Positions 26,456 through 35,855 of a DNA stretch of 51,221 bases are shown one piece after another (position 1 is the first letter of the stretch; each line of letters opens with the position of its first letter). The notes beneath the pieces are model-generated. The model ran no database searches, had not been told where the DNA came from, and saw only the letters and a program-made list of their open reading frames with translations. The stretch lies in the NCBI GenBank assembly GCA_037380725.1, contig JARRRL010000001.1:1-51221 (forward strand). The letters are read 5' to 3'. The DNA is from JARRRL01 sp037380725 (GTDB taxonomy: Bacteria > Pseudomonadota > Gammaproteobacteria > Pseudomonadales > JANQJO01). A program made the position numbers and the translations under genes.

Positions 26456-27100
26456 ATGAGCGAGTTACAATCAATTTCACTGTTCTCCGGATTGGCGAAC
26501 GATACCCTCTCAGCCATCGACCGCCTCACCACCACGCGACAGTACCCCAAGAACAGCATCATCATTAACGAAGGGGACGTATCAAACTCCATGTATTTAC
26601 TGATGGAAGGTCGCGTCAAAGTCTACTTAAGCGAGCAGGATGGTCGTGAGTTCATTCTCAACAATTTGCAACCGGGCGACCATTTTGGTGAGTTTGCACT
26701 CCTGGACGATGAGAAGCGCACGGCTTCAATCATGACAGTAGAACCTTCTATTTTTAAGATCCTTTTGAAAGCTGATTTTGATCGATTGCGACACGAATAC
26801 GCTGAAATAAACGATGTACTTATTGGCAACTTGGTGGGCACCATCCGACACTTGACGGAAAATGTAAAATCTCTTGCGCTAAAAGATGTGTACGGACGTA
26901 TCCGACAACTGTTGCACCAACTGCCAAAAAACGCAGACGGCAGAATTGAAGAAAAATTGACGCAACAGGAAATCGCCAATCGTGTGGGTTCATCCCGCGA
27001 GATGGTGGCGCGCATCTTGAAGAATCTAATTACAGGCGGTTATATCCATATAGAGAAAAAACAAATCACCTTACTAAAACCCCTACCTGAACACTATTAA
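26456..27100 (+). CDS. Crp/Fnr-family transcriptional regulator
   Basis: A 214-aa regulator with an N-terminal cyclic-nucleotide-binding domain and a C-terminal winged helix. GDHFGEFALLDDEKRTAS is the ligand-binding loop: Glu and Arg are as in CRP-like cAMP binders, although the CRP Arg-Ser pair is replaced by Arg-Thr. The helix-turn-helix is LTQQEIANRVGSSREMVARILKNL. In it, the Arg, Glu and Arg that contact TGTGA in CRP are kept. No Fnr-type N-terminal cysteines. ATG 26456 is preferred over the frame start 26390 on family length. A likely target is the perfect site upstream of sdhC. Effector unproven. Confidence 0.9.
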   Translation: MSELQSISLFSGLANDTLSAIDRLTTTRQYPKNSIIINEGDVSNSMYLLMEGRVKVYLSEQDGREFILNNLQPGDHFGEFALLDDEKRTASIMTVEPSIFKILLKADFDRLRHEYAEINDVLIGNLVGTIRHLTENVKSLALKDVYGRIRQLLHQLPKNADGRIEEKLTQQEIANRVGSSREMVARILKNLITGGYIHIEKKQITLLKPLPEHY

Positions 27101-27141
27101 TTTCACTGTTAATTTGAAACGTAAAAAATAATTTTAAAAAT

Positions 27142-27185
27142 AAAAAAGCCACGTTTGGGGATATACCCCCGCCCGTGGCTTTTTT
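27142..27185. terminator. Bidirectional rho-independent terminator
   Basis: AAAAAAGCCACG (27142-27153) pairs with CGTGGCTTTTTT (27174-27185), with an inner GGGG-atata-CCCC stem. It ends both the Crp-like gene (plus) and the DUF1501 gene (minus, stop at 27237). Confidence 0.92.
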
Positions 27186-27236
27186 GCTTCTTTTATCTCA
27201 GTGATCATCAAGAGCCCAACATTGTCACGCGTTTTG

Positions 27237-28742
27237 TCACGCGTTTAAGCCTTGAAACACCGCGTGCGCATTCGTCATCGCGGCACCACTGATGGCGCTG
27301 CCCGAGAACATTTGGTTGAAGCTACTCAAACCCGCCTCCCCAGCATTCATGGACATGTAGTTCATCACAGCCGCCTCCGCCAAGGTCGCCGGGTTTCCCG
27401 CTACAGGCGAACCATCCGCTGAGACACTTGCACCGGAGTTCACAAAGCCAACCTGTCGGCTATTGGCCGCACGCATCGCTGGCGCAGCTACCGGGTTATA
27501 AACAAGGAAAAAGCCTGCTCCTTTACTGCCGTCATCACCATTCCAGGTACCTTTACCACGACCACCACCGGAATCATCGGTATTACCATTACTGAACACC
27601 GAACCATCGCTGATCACGAAGACCATGATGGGCGTTTGCTTCAAGGCAGCCAATTCCATAATACCACCAATCGCCTGACCAATTTCCTCATCTTTTGCTT
27701 CACCACGCGCTCGCGAACCATTATGGTAATCAGCACCACCAATTTCGACCGTACCCGCTCCTGCAAAGCCATCAATAACCAGCTTCGCAATGCCTGCCGC
27801 ACGATCTAAGGTTTGATTACCCAAATCAGGAAATGCGGCATTGACCATCTGATCTTGAGCCGGATCAAGCAAAGCCGGATTAGCGAAATCTTCCGTCGCT
27901 TTCGCACTGAGCAACGACGCACAATGAATGATGTCTTCCATGGCCTTTTCTTCTTGAATACGATTGAGCTTCATAGCACTGATTTGCTGAATCGCATCCG
28001 CCACAAAGTTCGCGCCACCCAAGCCGCCGGTATCCACCAAACCCGTCGCATCCGAAGAACGTGAAATGACCGAAGGACGCAACGAGGCATCCACCTTAAT
28101 TGCTTGCGATTTCCCACCTGAATCGGAATTTCGCGTACCCACCAAGGCCGTTAACTGTCCCTTAGCGCCCGCTTGCGCTATCGCATACGCTGGATTCAGT
28201 TGGTTATTACCCGAATCATCGTTCGAAGCACAGGGAAACACCGCGCCGTCCATGTTCGCGCGTGTCGTATCGGAGGTGCTCCCCGTAATTCCACGCAAAA
28301 TAGCACTGTCTGCTTGGAACATAAGACCATCAGCACCATTGATAGAAACCACATCTTCCGCCATATTACCGGGTAATCCCAGAGCTGAATAATCAATGCC
28401 AGCTTGATCCATTTGGCCACCGGGACCACCGACCATAATATTACTACCAATAAAATTGCTACCACCAGCACAATCAATGCAAATAAAGCCCATCGGACGA
28501 GCAATACCCGCCGCTGCACCGGTATCGCCACAGTCAGCTAAGGTCGCAGCTAAAACGGTACGCCAAGGAAGCAATACACCGCCAGCCGTTGGCATTAACA
28601 CGCTACCAACACCTGCTGCTAAACCACAAGATAGAAAATCCCGACGTGTCCGGGGGCGATGACCATACTCAGGAAGCGTGGGAGGCACATAGCTTTCAGG
28701 CTTCACCGGTCGATTCATGGGACGCTTTCTTCTGCCAAACAT
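27237..28742 (-). CDS. Tat-exported DUF1501-family protein
   Basis: A 501-aa protein of the DUF1501 family (alkaline-phosphatase/sulfatase-like fold, function unknown). It has an N-terminal twin-arginine signal, TRRDFLSCG, followed by a hydrophobic Ala/Gly stretch, so it is exported folded through Tat. The Tat motif is preceded by about 30 residues, long for such signals. Family features visible include CIDCAGGSNFIGSN, IGGADYHNGSRARGE and VFVISDGSVFSNGN. ATG 28742 is chosen over GTG 28751 because GGAG lies 8 nt before it. It is the last gene of a three-gene minus-strand set with two haem-binding proteins. The stop codon lies within an 11-bp duplication (27223-27245). Confidence 0.82.
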   Translation of the reverse strand: MFGRRKRPMNRPVKPESYVPPTLPEYGHRPRTRRDFLSCGLAAGVGSVLMPTAGGVLLPWRTVLAATLADCGDTGAAAGIARPMGFICIDCAGGSNFIGSNIMVGGPGGQMDQAGIDYSALGLPGNMAEDVVSINGADGLMFQADSAILRGITGSTSDTTRANMDGAVFPCASNDDSGNNQLNPAYAIAQAGAKGQLTALVGTRNSDSGGKSQAIKVDASLRPSVISRSSDATGLVDTGGLGGANFVADAIQQISAMKLNRIQEEKAMEDIIHCASLLSAKATEDFANPALLDPAQDQMVNAAFPDLGNQTLDRAAGIAKLVIDGFAGAGTVEIGGADYHNGSRARGEAKDEEIGQAIGGIMELAALKQTPIMVFVISDGSVFSNGNTDDSGGGRGKGTWNGDDGSKGAGFFLVYNPVAAPAMRAANSRQVGFVNSGASVSADGSPVAGNPATLAEAAVMNYMSMNAGEAGLSSFNQMFSGSAISGAAMTNAHAVFQGLNA

Positions 28743-28965
28743 GTGATCCACTCCGTTATGTTTTTCTCTGTAAAACCATTTTTATATAATTCACAATATT
28801 TTTTCTTTTATTCTCTATTGGGCTGGCGGGCTGCGTGCATACCATGACGCTTTTGTAACACCACTTTTGACACACACAGCCCGCCTTCCTCTATCCTTCT
28901 ATTCTTTGTTCCCTAACAATCTTTCTTTCCTAACCCAACAAAACTTGCCTACAGAACTGTTTTTC

Positions 28966-31131
28966 TCAGTCTCTGAGAAAAACCCCAGAACTCGCAGCCA
29001 CCGCCGTACAAACACTGGCGCGTTGTCCATTTGCATTCACGTTGGCACCATCCAGGTTCACCACCAAGGTATCCAATATCGATTGAAGCTCAGCCACCGT
29101 CGGTTGTTTCGATCCGCCTTGGAAAAACAACTTATGCAGATTCTCATAGTACGTCGCATCAACTGCCGGCTGATTATTTCCAAAATGAGTTGTCGCTAAG
29201 TTCTGATCACCCAATATCTCCTGGCAAAATGCCGAACCCAACTTCGTGATCGCTGTTTGGATACCCGCGTTTAAAGTCATGGCATCCGATGAGGTCGGTA
29301 ATGAACTGCGCAACGATTGATACACATCCCGTGTTGCTTGATTCTGCGGATCCACACCCGTGAGGGCCGCAAAGTTGGCGTATATCTCGTCGAACGTAGA
29401 GATACCCACTTCGGTGCTAGGTTGCGGTTTCATCGCTCGAGCAGGCTCAGGTGGTGGTGGCGTCATCACATTAGTTAACGTACCAATGCGTTCGAAGGTC
29501 AACGCAAACACATCCGCTGCGGGCCCATCCTGAATCGGCATGATCGTACCCAGTCGGCTCAGTTGTTGCCCAGAGGCCGTCACGGTTGTCTTCAGGTTTG
29601 CGAACACTTGCGCAGACAGCGGAATCGCACCATTCACCGCAACCCGGATCTTTTCGATTGGGAAAGAACCAGGTCCACCCAGAATCACACGTGGTTGAGC
29701 AAAGATGTAACTTTTCGCATCGTACGTGCCCACGTCCATTTCGATATAAGTGTTCGGGATATTGACCAGTTGACTGATATCAAACTGCAACGCCTTCGTC
29801 TCGATTTGCTCCACTTCTTCCTCTTCTGCCGCTGGTGGTGCCGCCACCACATACTGTTCGGAAGACTGCGCGTAGCGAGCTGCAATTTCTTGAGGATTCA
29901 AAGCACGATTGTAGATCGTCAATTCCATCACATCGCCCGTGAACGGCGCATTGCCACTCCAGTCGTTCCCCACTGTAATGGGCACAAATTCAGCCCAGGC
30001 TAAGGCTCTTGGACCTTCAATAACACCTGTATCTGTCCCATTCACAAAGAAGTGTCGTCCCGCATCAGGTGAATACGACACCACCACGTGATACGTCTGC
30101 CCTACCACCGGATTGAACAGTGGCATCAATGGTGCACTGCCTTGGAACGAAGACAATTGCTGCGCCTCAATCACCAATCCCGTATTTGCATTGGTGGCCA
30201 CATAACCGTAGTTAACGATATTGGGGTATTGCGCCCCAAAAAGACCGGCACTCGGATCCGCACTGGCGTCAATGGAAGCCGCATTAATCCACGTTTCCAC
30301 TGTATATTGGCCCGTGCCATTTGGACCTGCTATGGATTGGAAAATACGCGATGTACCTGTTGCATCCGCATAAGCAGACTGACCAGCTGCTCCACTGAAA
30401 CGCAAACCACCGCCTGTGCGCCAGCCTACGCCACCCGTTAAGGTCAAATCAACCGCTGGATTAGCGCCACTGGTATCACGCGCAAGCGTACCGCTGCCTT
30501 CTTGGAAACGATATTGCGCGATCACGCCAGAAGGCGCCAAATTACCAATAACAGGTTGTTGCGGTTGCTGTGCTTGAGGAGGTGGTTCAATCAGACGCGC
30601 CGGCCCACTGGCTACTTTTAAAGCCTGCGCTTGCGACACCGTACCACCTGCGGCATCACGAAACTGTTGCAGGGCCTGCATCATTTCCTGCGCTGCAACC
30701 GTGCAATCCGTCCAGCACTGATGCTGCTGCTCAACCATCTTGGCGTACATGCGTGTTTCTTCTAGCGCGTTTATATTAATAAACCCTTTCGCTTCTTGAT
30801 ACGCTGTTTCCAAGCTGCTGTGTGCATGCATCGGTGGCATCGGCGACGGCATCTCCGTTGGCGACTCACTGTGACACCCTGCGCAATGCTGCCGTGTTAA
30901 ATTATGAACCGGTGCAAAAGCCGCGACGGGATCACCGCCACCACCACCGCCACCGCCATCACCTAAAATCGCTCCGCCTAAGCCCAAATTTCCCAAATCA
31001 CCACCACAAGCACTCAACGCTAAAGCAGTCGCAACAACTCCGACTCCCTTAATCCATCGACCTCCGTTCAGAAGCATCGACTTCATTGAATGCTGATCAG
31101 GAATGCGCTCATGTTCACCCAGATTCCTCAT
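28966..31131 (-). CDS. Lipoprotein with c-type haem motif and LamG domain
   Basis: A 721-aa predicted lipoprotein. The lipobox LSAC ends at Cys42 after a hydrophobic stretch, preceded by a long N-terminal region. A Gly-rich linker (GDGGGGGGGG) follows, then one haem c motif CAGCH (83-87). A Pro/Gln-rich linker leads to a LamG/concanavalin-like domain (about 200-430: YRFQEGSGTLARDTSG, YTVETWINAAS, VGNDWSGNAPFTGDVMELTIYNRAL). The remaining 280 residues match no family I know. ATG 31131 has AGGG 7 nt upstream. The middle gene of the module; it probably sits at the outer membrane, binding a glycan or surface with the lectin-like domain. Confidence 0.82.
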   Translation of the reverse strand: MRNLGEHERIPDQHSMKSMLLNGGRWIKGVGVVATALALSACGGDLGNLGLGGAILGDGGGGGGGGDPVAAFAPVHNLTRQHCAGCHSESPTEMPSPMPPMHAHSSLETAYQEAKGFININALEETRMYAKMVEQQHQCWTDCTVAAQEMMQALQQFRDAAGGTVSQAQALKVASGPARLIEPPPQAQQPQQPVIGNLAPSGVIAQYRFQEGSGTLARDTSGANPAVDLTLTGGVGWRTGGGLRFSGAAGQSAYADATGTSRIFQSIAGPNGTGQYTVETWINAASIDASADPSAGLFGAQYPNIVNYGYVATNANTGLVIEAQQLSSFQGSAPLMPLFNPVVGQTYHVVVSYSPDAGRHFFVNGTDTGVIEGPRALAWAEFVPITVGNDWSGNAPFTGDVMELTIYNRALNPQEIAARYAQSSEQYVVAAPPAAEEEEVEQIETKALQFDISQLVNIPNTYIEMDVGTYDAKSYIFAQPRVILGGPGSFPIEKIRVAVNGAIPLSAQVFANLKTTVTASGQQLSRLGTIMPIQDGPAADVFALTFERIGTLTNVMTPPPPEPARAMKPQPSTEVGISTFDEIYANFAALTGVDPQNQATRDVYQSLRSSLPTSSDAMTLNAGIQTAITKLGSAFCQEILGDQNLATTHFGNNQPAVDATYYENLHKLFFQGGSKQPTVAELQSILDTLVVNLDGANVNANGQRASVCTAVAASSGVFLRD

Positions 31132-31318
31132 CGAACTACCCTACCTTATTATTCTAATTTCTCTCACGAGCCACGCGATAGTGTTATGACAAAAAATGTT
31201 GTGACAAAAACCGCACGCCGCCCCTTTTTTGTTAAGCTTCTCGCTAAGCACCCAACACAACCGCCGACGTCAAATCGTACTGCACAAGTACGTCGTCAAA
31301 CGGGCTCCCCCGCAATCA

Positions 31319-32653
31319 TCAATCTCCTCGACAATACGCTGCCGTCTCCGCCATCATGCTTTTCATGCTGTAATTTTGCTGAAAACTGTTCGCCAGTTGC
31401 TCAACCTCAGCCATATCGGCAGCCGTTTCGGGTGGCCGATAACACACTTTTTCAAAGACTTTCTGGATTTGGCACGTCGCAAATCCACGCGAAGCAGCAA
31501 CTTCTTGTCCAAGCGATTTCGGTCCCGATCCTGCACCTGGAAGTGACGTATCCCAACCGAGAACGGAAAAACGACCTTCTCGCCAGTAATTCATCCAACC
31601 GTCATCAGTGGTGATATAACCCAAGGGGAAAGAGTCTTCATTAATGAGGTATTTTTCTTGAACTTGATTGGGCGTGTACACGAGCCGCCCCGCCTCCTCA
31701 TCAAAACTGAAATACGCAAACGCGCCGGTCACTGCATCCATGCCAGAATGACAACCAACGCAATGCTGACGAAATGCGGTGCTGTCTCCACCTGGGCTGC
31801 GTGATACGTCTTGACGAACACGATCAGATGGTCGCGAAAAATCTTTTAAATCCTCCATATCGCGACACAGATAATGTATGGCTGTTTTACGCCACATCAG
31901 TCGATTCGTACCTCCACTGAAAAAGGCTGCTGCAGCCTGTCGCGTCGTGAGCACACCCGCCGTCGCCGACGCGGGGACCACCGAACCCGGCAAACCCGAT
32001 TGCGTGGTTTGAATCAATTGCGTTGGATCACACAAATCCACACCATCGTTTTCCAACTGAGCGTAGTGATCATTATCCGTATGTGAATACTGGGCCACAT
32101 CACCCACATAAATGATATCGCCCGTCAATACCTGATTAAAAGGCACATCATCGCGGATGATACCAATCACCGTAGCCACATAATCGTTCAAGGGAAACGT
32201 TGGATCGAATTCTTCATTCGTCCAAGGTGTAATCCAATTTTTCAACATTACGTTGCAAAAATCGGGATTGCTCATTGCCTCAAAAGCAGCACCCACCGCG
32301 TCGTTGGCGTTGATTTTGGTGATCATACTGTCCAACACCGTCGGACTGGGACTCACGCCCGTTAAGCGCTGGTGAATCCGACGCGCCTGATCCATGACAT
32401 CTGCCTGCGTCTCACTGACCATGCCCAGCAGTAAGCCCGAAGACAGCGTTGCCATGACTACTGCGCCCACCACAGCGTGCATCACCGATTTTGAACCTTT
32501 CGTTATCAATGCCTCCTTACTCTTAACCTTAGGAATTACGTTCTTGGAAACGCCAGTGCTGTTGACCTGTTGCGACGCCATCGCATCAGCGAGAAACTGG
32601 TCCGAATCAGCACCTGCTTTGCTGAAGGAACTCAAAAATTTCATATACTCCAT
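31319..32653 (-). CDS. Exported monohaem protein with DUF1549-like N-terminus
   Basis: A 444-aa protein with one hydrophobic segment at about 57-78 (VMHAVVGAVVMATLSSGLLLG), preceded by an unusually long 56-residue tail. The region after it (RIHQRLTGVSPSPTVLDSMI, LKNWITPWTNEE, PLNDYVATVIGIIRDDVPF) resembles the DUF1549-type domain of planctomycete-type cytochrome proteins. A haem c motif CVGCH is at 298-302. GTG 32677 opens the frame, but ATG 32653 has GGAG 8 nt upstream. It is the first gene of the module; the promoter should lie in the 680-bp gap upstream. Confidence 0.8.
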   Translation of the reverse strand: MEYMKFLSSFSKAGADSDQFLADAMASQQVNSTGVSKNVIPKVKSKEALITKGSKSVMHAVVGAVVMATLSSGLLLGMVSETQADVMDQARRIHQRLTGVSPSPTVLDSMITKINANDAVGAAFEAMSNPDFCNVMLKNWITPWTNEEFDPTFPLNDYVATVIGIIRDDVPFNQVLTGDIIYVGDVAQYSHTDNDHYAQLENDGVDLCDPTQLIQTTQSGLPGSVVPASATAGVLTTRQAAAAFFSGGTNRLMWRKTAIHYLCRDMEDLKDFSRPSDRVRQDVSRSPGGDSTAFRQHCVGCHSGMDAVTGAFAYFSFDEEAGRLVYTPNQVQEKYLINEDSFPLGYITTDDGWMNYWREGRFSVLGWDTSLPGAGSGPKSLGQEVAASRGFATCQIQKVFEKVCYRPPETAADMAEVEQLANSFQQNYSMKSMMAETAAYCRGD

Positions 32654-32762
32654 AACCCAAACTCCGAATAAACCCACCAGCTCTGAAGGACATCATTCGC
32701 GCCTTGACAGATTCGAACGACCCTAACCTTCATTCATTTCTATTTATTATTGCCAAAAGCGA

Positions 32763-32819
32763 TTAACCAAAACCTATTAACTTAACCAAAATCTATTAAC
32801 TTAACCAAAACCCTTTACA
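32763..32819. repeat. 19-bp tandem repeat, three copies
   Basis: TTAACCAAAACCTATTAAC (32763-32781), the same with one change (32782-32800) and a diverged third copy (32801-32819), about 110 bp upstream of the module's first gene. Confidence 0.88.
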
Positions 32820-33177
32820 CTTACTAAGCTAACCAACCCAATGGAAACTCCACCGCACTGCGCACCTCATGAGATACCCATTGCTCGTGCGGTATGCGGA
32901 ACTTCCAGACACGAAACTTCTGCACAAACCGCCTGTCCCTATATCTCTGTCCTCTATTGTGAAATTCGTCCGTCTTACCAGCAACTCGTATCTTGTTGGT
33001 AAGATGTATTAGACGCGAAGCACTGTGTAACCTAAAAGTACAATATTATTTTTTAATCCATTAGGTGAATAAAAAGTTACAAATCAAAACAAACTATGGT
33101 TCACTCAATCAAGGCCCACCCAGCGCGCCTCAGCGAACACCTCGCCATACACTGATTAAATTAAAAAGCGTATTGTT

Positions 33178-33205
33178 TTTATTTGTAACGAAAGTTACAA
33201 ATAAA
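33178..33205. promoter_or_regulatory. 28-bp perfect palindrome, operator candidate
   Basis: TTTATTTGTAAC (33178-33189), GAAA, GTTACAAATAAA (33194-33205). A further GTTACAAAT half-site is at 33076-33084. As no T-tract follows a G+C stem, this looks like a protein-binding site for a dimeric repressor or activator rather than a terminator. It lies 525 bp upstream of the cytochrome module and 127 bp past the pyrC stop. Confidence 0.5.
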
Positions 33206-33332
33206 TAATTTACTTTTCGGTGTAACAGAAATGGCGTGAACTGGACTAACCGAGCGGAGAATGCAGAAACGGAGAACGTGGACACACATTAGCGCGCCGC
33301 CCTCTACAACCTACAACCTACAAGCTTACCGC

Positions 33333-34697
33333 TTATCGTCTTTGACGGGCATCAAACGCTAATGGATACACACCAACACGCTGAAGGATCGGTTCACCGT
33401 TCGCTCCCAACTGTCGAAAAGCCCACGCTCCGTTTACCAGAGTACCCACCACTTTCGAGCGAAAAACCCGCCCAATAAACGGCGTCCAGCCGCACTGATA
33501 CAAGGCCGTTTCATCCGTGGCGCTTGTCACCGAAGCGGCGTCAGCACGCACAATGGCAATGTCTGCAAAATAGCCTTCGCGCAGGTAACCCCGCTCCAGA
33601 ATTTGAAAACGTGCTGCAACATTGTGACTCATCTTGCGCACCAACTCAGGCAAACTCAAGGTTTCATCGTGCACCAATTCCAGCGCTGCCAGCAAGGCAT
33701 GCTGCACCAAAGGCAATCCCGAAGGCGCATCCCAATAAGACCGCTCTTTTTCCTCCAGCGTGTGAGGCGCATGATCCGTGGCAATAATATCCAAACGCCC
33801 TGTACGAAGCCCTTCCAGCAAGGCGAGACGATCACGCTCCGTTTTAATAGACGGATTGCATTTAATGCGATGCCCCAAGCGATCGTAATCGGTTTCAGAA
33901 AAAAACGTGTGATGCACGCACGCTTCAGCCGTAATCCGTTTGCCCTGAATCGGACCCGGTTCAAATAAAAGCACCTCTTCAGCGGTACTGATGTGCAACA
34001 CGTGCAGCGGTGTGTCATGCTGTGTCGCCAAATCTAAAGCCAGGCGCGTGGACGTCAAACACGCTTCACGAGAACGAATATCCGCGTGCGCTCGGGCGGG
34101 CACGGCCTCGCCATAACGCGCCTTAAACTCAGCTTCCCGAGCCATAATGGTTGGCGTATCCTCACAATGTGTCGCCACCGGAACTGGCGTGTGAGCAAAA
34201 ATATCATGCAAGACTTTCGGATCATCCACCAGTAAATTTCCCGTCGACGATCCCATGAATACTTTAACCGCGCAAACCCGATGTGGATCAGCCGATTTGA
34301 TGTGTTCCAAATTGTCGTGGGTTGCCCCCAAATAAAAACTGTAATTCGCATAGCTGCCTGCTGCTGCACGCGCGTGTTTGGCTGCCAATTCCTCTGCATT
34401 GGCGGTTACCGGTGTCACATTCGGCATATCCATGAAACTGGTGATGCCTCCCGCTACGGCGGCACGCGATTCCGATGCGATGGTCCCTTTGTGTGTTAAG
34501 CCGGGTTCACGAAAGTGCACCTGATCATCAATCATACCCGGCAACACCCAACAGCCTTCCGCTTCAATCACTTCATCAGCCTTGAGACCAGACAAATCCG
34601 AATCAATGCGAGCAATTCGTTCATTTTCAATGAGAATGTCCTGAACACGCTCCTGATCTTCGTTCACAACCAGACCATTTAATAGCAAGATTTTCAT
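33333..34697 (-). CDS. pyrC: Dihydroorotase
   Basis: Zinc amidohydrolase of pyrimidine synthesis (carbamoyl aspartate to dihydroorotate). The 454-aa protein has the metal-binding segment IDDQVHFREPGLTHKG, the KVFMGSSTGN segment near the usual bridging region, ATHCEDTPTI, LHVLHISTAEE and IATDHAPH with the catalytic Asp. The first metal motif is QVH rather than the usual HxH. As I recall, this is shared by the Xanthomonas/Bacteroidetes-type enzymes, so it is a subgroup trait and not a lesion. Full length. It is divergent from the QueD-like gene. Confidence 0.93.
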   Translation of the reverse strand: MKILLLNGLVVNEDQERVQDILIENERIARIDSDLSGLKADEVIEAEGCWVLPGMIDDQVHFREPGLTHKGTIASESRAAVAGGITSFMDMPNVTPVTANAEELAAKHARAAAGSYANYSFYLGATHDNLEHIKSADPHRVCAVKVFMGSSTGNLLVDDPKVLHDIFAHTPVPVATHCEDTPTIMAREAEFKARYGEAVPARAHADIRSREACLTSTRLALDLATQHDTPLHVLHISTAEEVLLFEPGPIQGKRITAEACVHHTFFSETDYDRLGHRIKCNPSIKTERDRLALLEGLRTGRLDIIATDHAPHTLEEKERSYWDAPSGLPLVQHALLAALELVHDETLSLPELVRKMSHNVAARFQILERGYLREGYFADIAIVRADAASVTSATDETALYQCGWTPFIGRVFRSKVVGTLVNGAWAFRQLGANGEPILQRVGVYPLAFDARQRR

Positions 34698-34841
34698 TAA
34701 CCTTCTTCTCCCCTCTCCTCGCTGGCACGACGTTTATTCCGATGAGATAACACACACGATCGACACAATTTTTGAACGGTGGTACGCTGACATGGATCGA
34801 CGCGATTCGTCATCCGTATTCATCTACCTGAAAGAGACCTC

Positions 34842-35855
34842 ATGGCCACTATCTTTGTGGAAAGACTCGTCAATTTGGATTTCACTTATTTTGATGTGAA
34901 GCGCGGCCTGGTGGGCGAGACGCTGCTCGTAGACTGTACACTCAGCGGTGCGAAAAACCCAGAAGGGATGGTATTGGATTTTGGTCATTTCAAACGCTTG
35001 GTATCCCAAACGCTTGAACAAAGCATCGACCACAAATTAGTCATCCCTCAGCAAGCTACTGACGCGCACGGGCATTGCGTTCACACCACGCCCTGCCCAC
35101 TCTACGCCGGTAACACCTGCTTACGCTTAGGAAATACCGCTGACGCCATACAATTGAGTCTTCCCGATACGGGTTTTTGCCTGGTAAATACCACCACCAT
35201 CACACCCGCCCACCTGGAGGCCCATTTGATGCGTGTCATCACCACATCGGACTGGTGGCGTCCAAATTGGCAAGCACAGATACGCCTTTTTCCAGAACCA
35301 ATGAAGCCTAATACGCCTTACTTCCAGTACACCCACGGCCTCCCCAAACACACCGGGGCTTGTCAACGTATCGCGCACGGTCACCGTTCTCGCCTCAGCG
35401 TCACCGTTGATGGACGCGAACACGCAGCACTGACCGCATTCTGGTGTAAACGCTGGCAGGACATTTACCTCGGTAGCCACTTAGACCGGACATCCAAAAC
35501 CAGCGCTTCAGCTTACCAGTTCGCATACCAAAGCCCCGAAGGACATTACAGTCTACGCATCCCAATCCAACGCACCGACTTGCTTCAGCATGAAACCACT
35601 ATTGAAAATATCGCGCAACACATCGCCGATCAATCGGTAACGTTACTCGCTCAACAACGCTTTCCACTTCATCCCGATGCGATACCCCTTTCTCACATGA
35701 AAACACCTCACACAGCAACACCCATCGTCGTTGAAGCTCGGGTCTACGAGGGTATCCAAAAAGGTGCCATCGCTACCGCCATACTGACGGCGTACACGGG
35801 AACCGATCAATCGAAAACAGACGACTCCGAAAATTCCGCCCACACTGGACAATGA
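34842..35855 (+). CDS. QueD-like tandem-domain protein (6-pyruvoyl-tetrahydropterin synthase family)
   Basis: A 337-aa protein with two QueD/PTPS-like halves. The first (about 1-130) has VLDFGHFKRLV and SIDHKLVIP but not the zinc-binding His cluster at the expected place. The second (about 150-320) has FQYTHGLP (His165), Cys174 and the HGH at 179-181, the usual zinc ligands and catalytic Cys. The family makes 6-carboxytetrahydropterin for queuosine or related pterins; this member's substrate is uncertain. ATG 34842 follows AAAGAGAC. The last 49 nt overlap the 3' end of xthA on the other strand. Confidence 0.8.
   Translation: MATIFVERLVNLDFTYFDVKRGLVGETLLVDCTLSGAKNPEGMVLDFGHFKRLVSQTLEQSIDHKLVIPQQATDAHGHCVHTTPCPLYAGNTCLRLGNTADAIQLSLPDTGFCLVNTTTITPAHLEAHLMRVITTSDWWRPNWQAQIRLFPEPMKPNTPYFQYTHGLPKHTGACQRIAHGHRSRLSVTVDGREHAALTAFWCKRWQDIYLGSHLDRTSKTSASAYQFAYQSPEGHYSLRIPIQRTDLLQHETTIENIAQHIADQSVTLLAQQRFPLHPDAIPLSHMKTPHTATPIVVEARVYEGIQKGAIATAILTAYTGTDQSKTDDSENSAHTGQ

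Larger units (their letters stand above)
32654..33332. other. Gene-free upstream region of the cytochrome module
   Basis: About 680 bp between pyrC and the module, both on the minus strand. I see no gene. It holds a 19-bp triple tandem repeat (32763-32819), a 28-bp palindrome (33178-33205) with extra copies of its half-site, and a CTACAA repeat (about 33303-33322) next to the pyrC stop. Confidence 0.55.

Noticed and set aside
28960..28982. TTTTTCTCAG-TCT-CTGAGAAAAA palindrome at the end of the LamG gene, considered as a terminator
   Set aside because: The T-run comes before the stem and the A-run after it on both strands, the wrong order for a terminator.
33333..34697. QVH in place of HxH in dihydroorotase, considered as an inactivating mutation
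   Set aside because: As I recall, the same DDQVHFREPG segment is usual in Xanthomonas/Bacteroidetes-type enzymes, so it is a subgroup trait.
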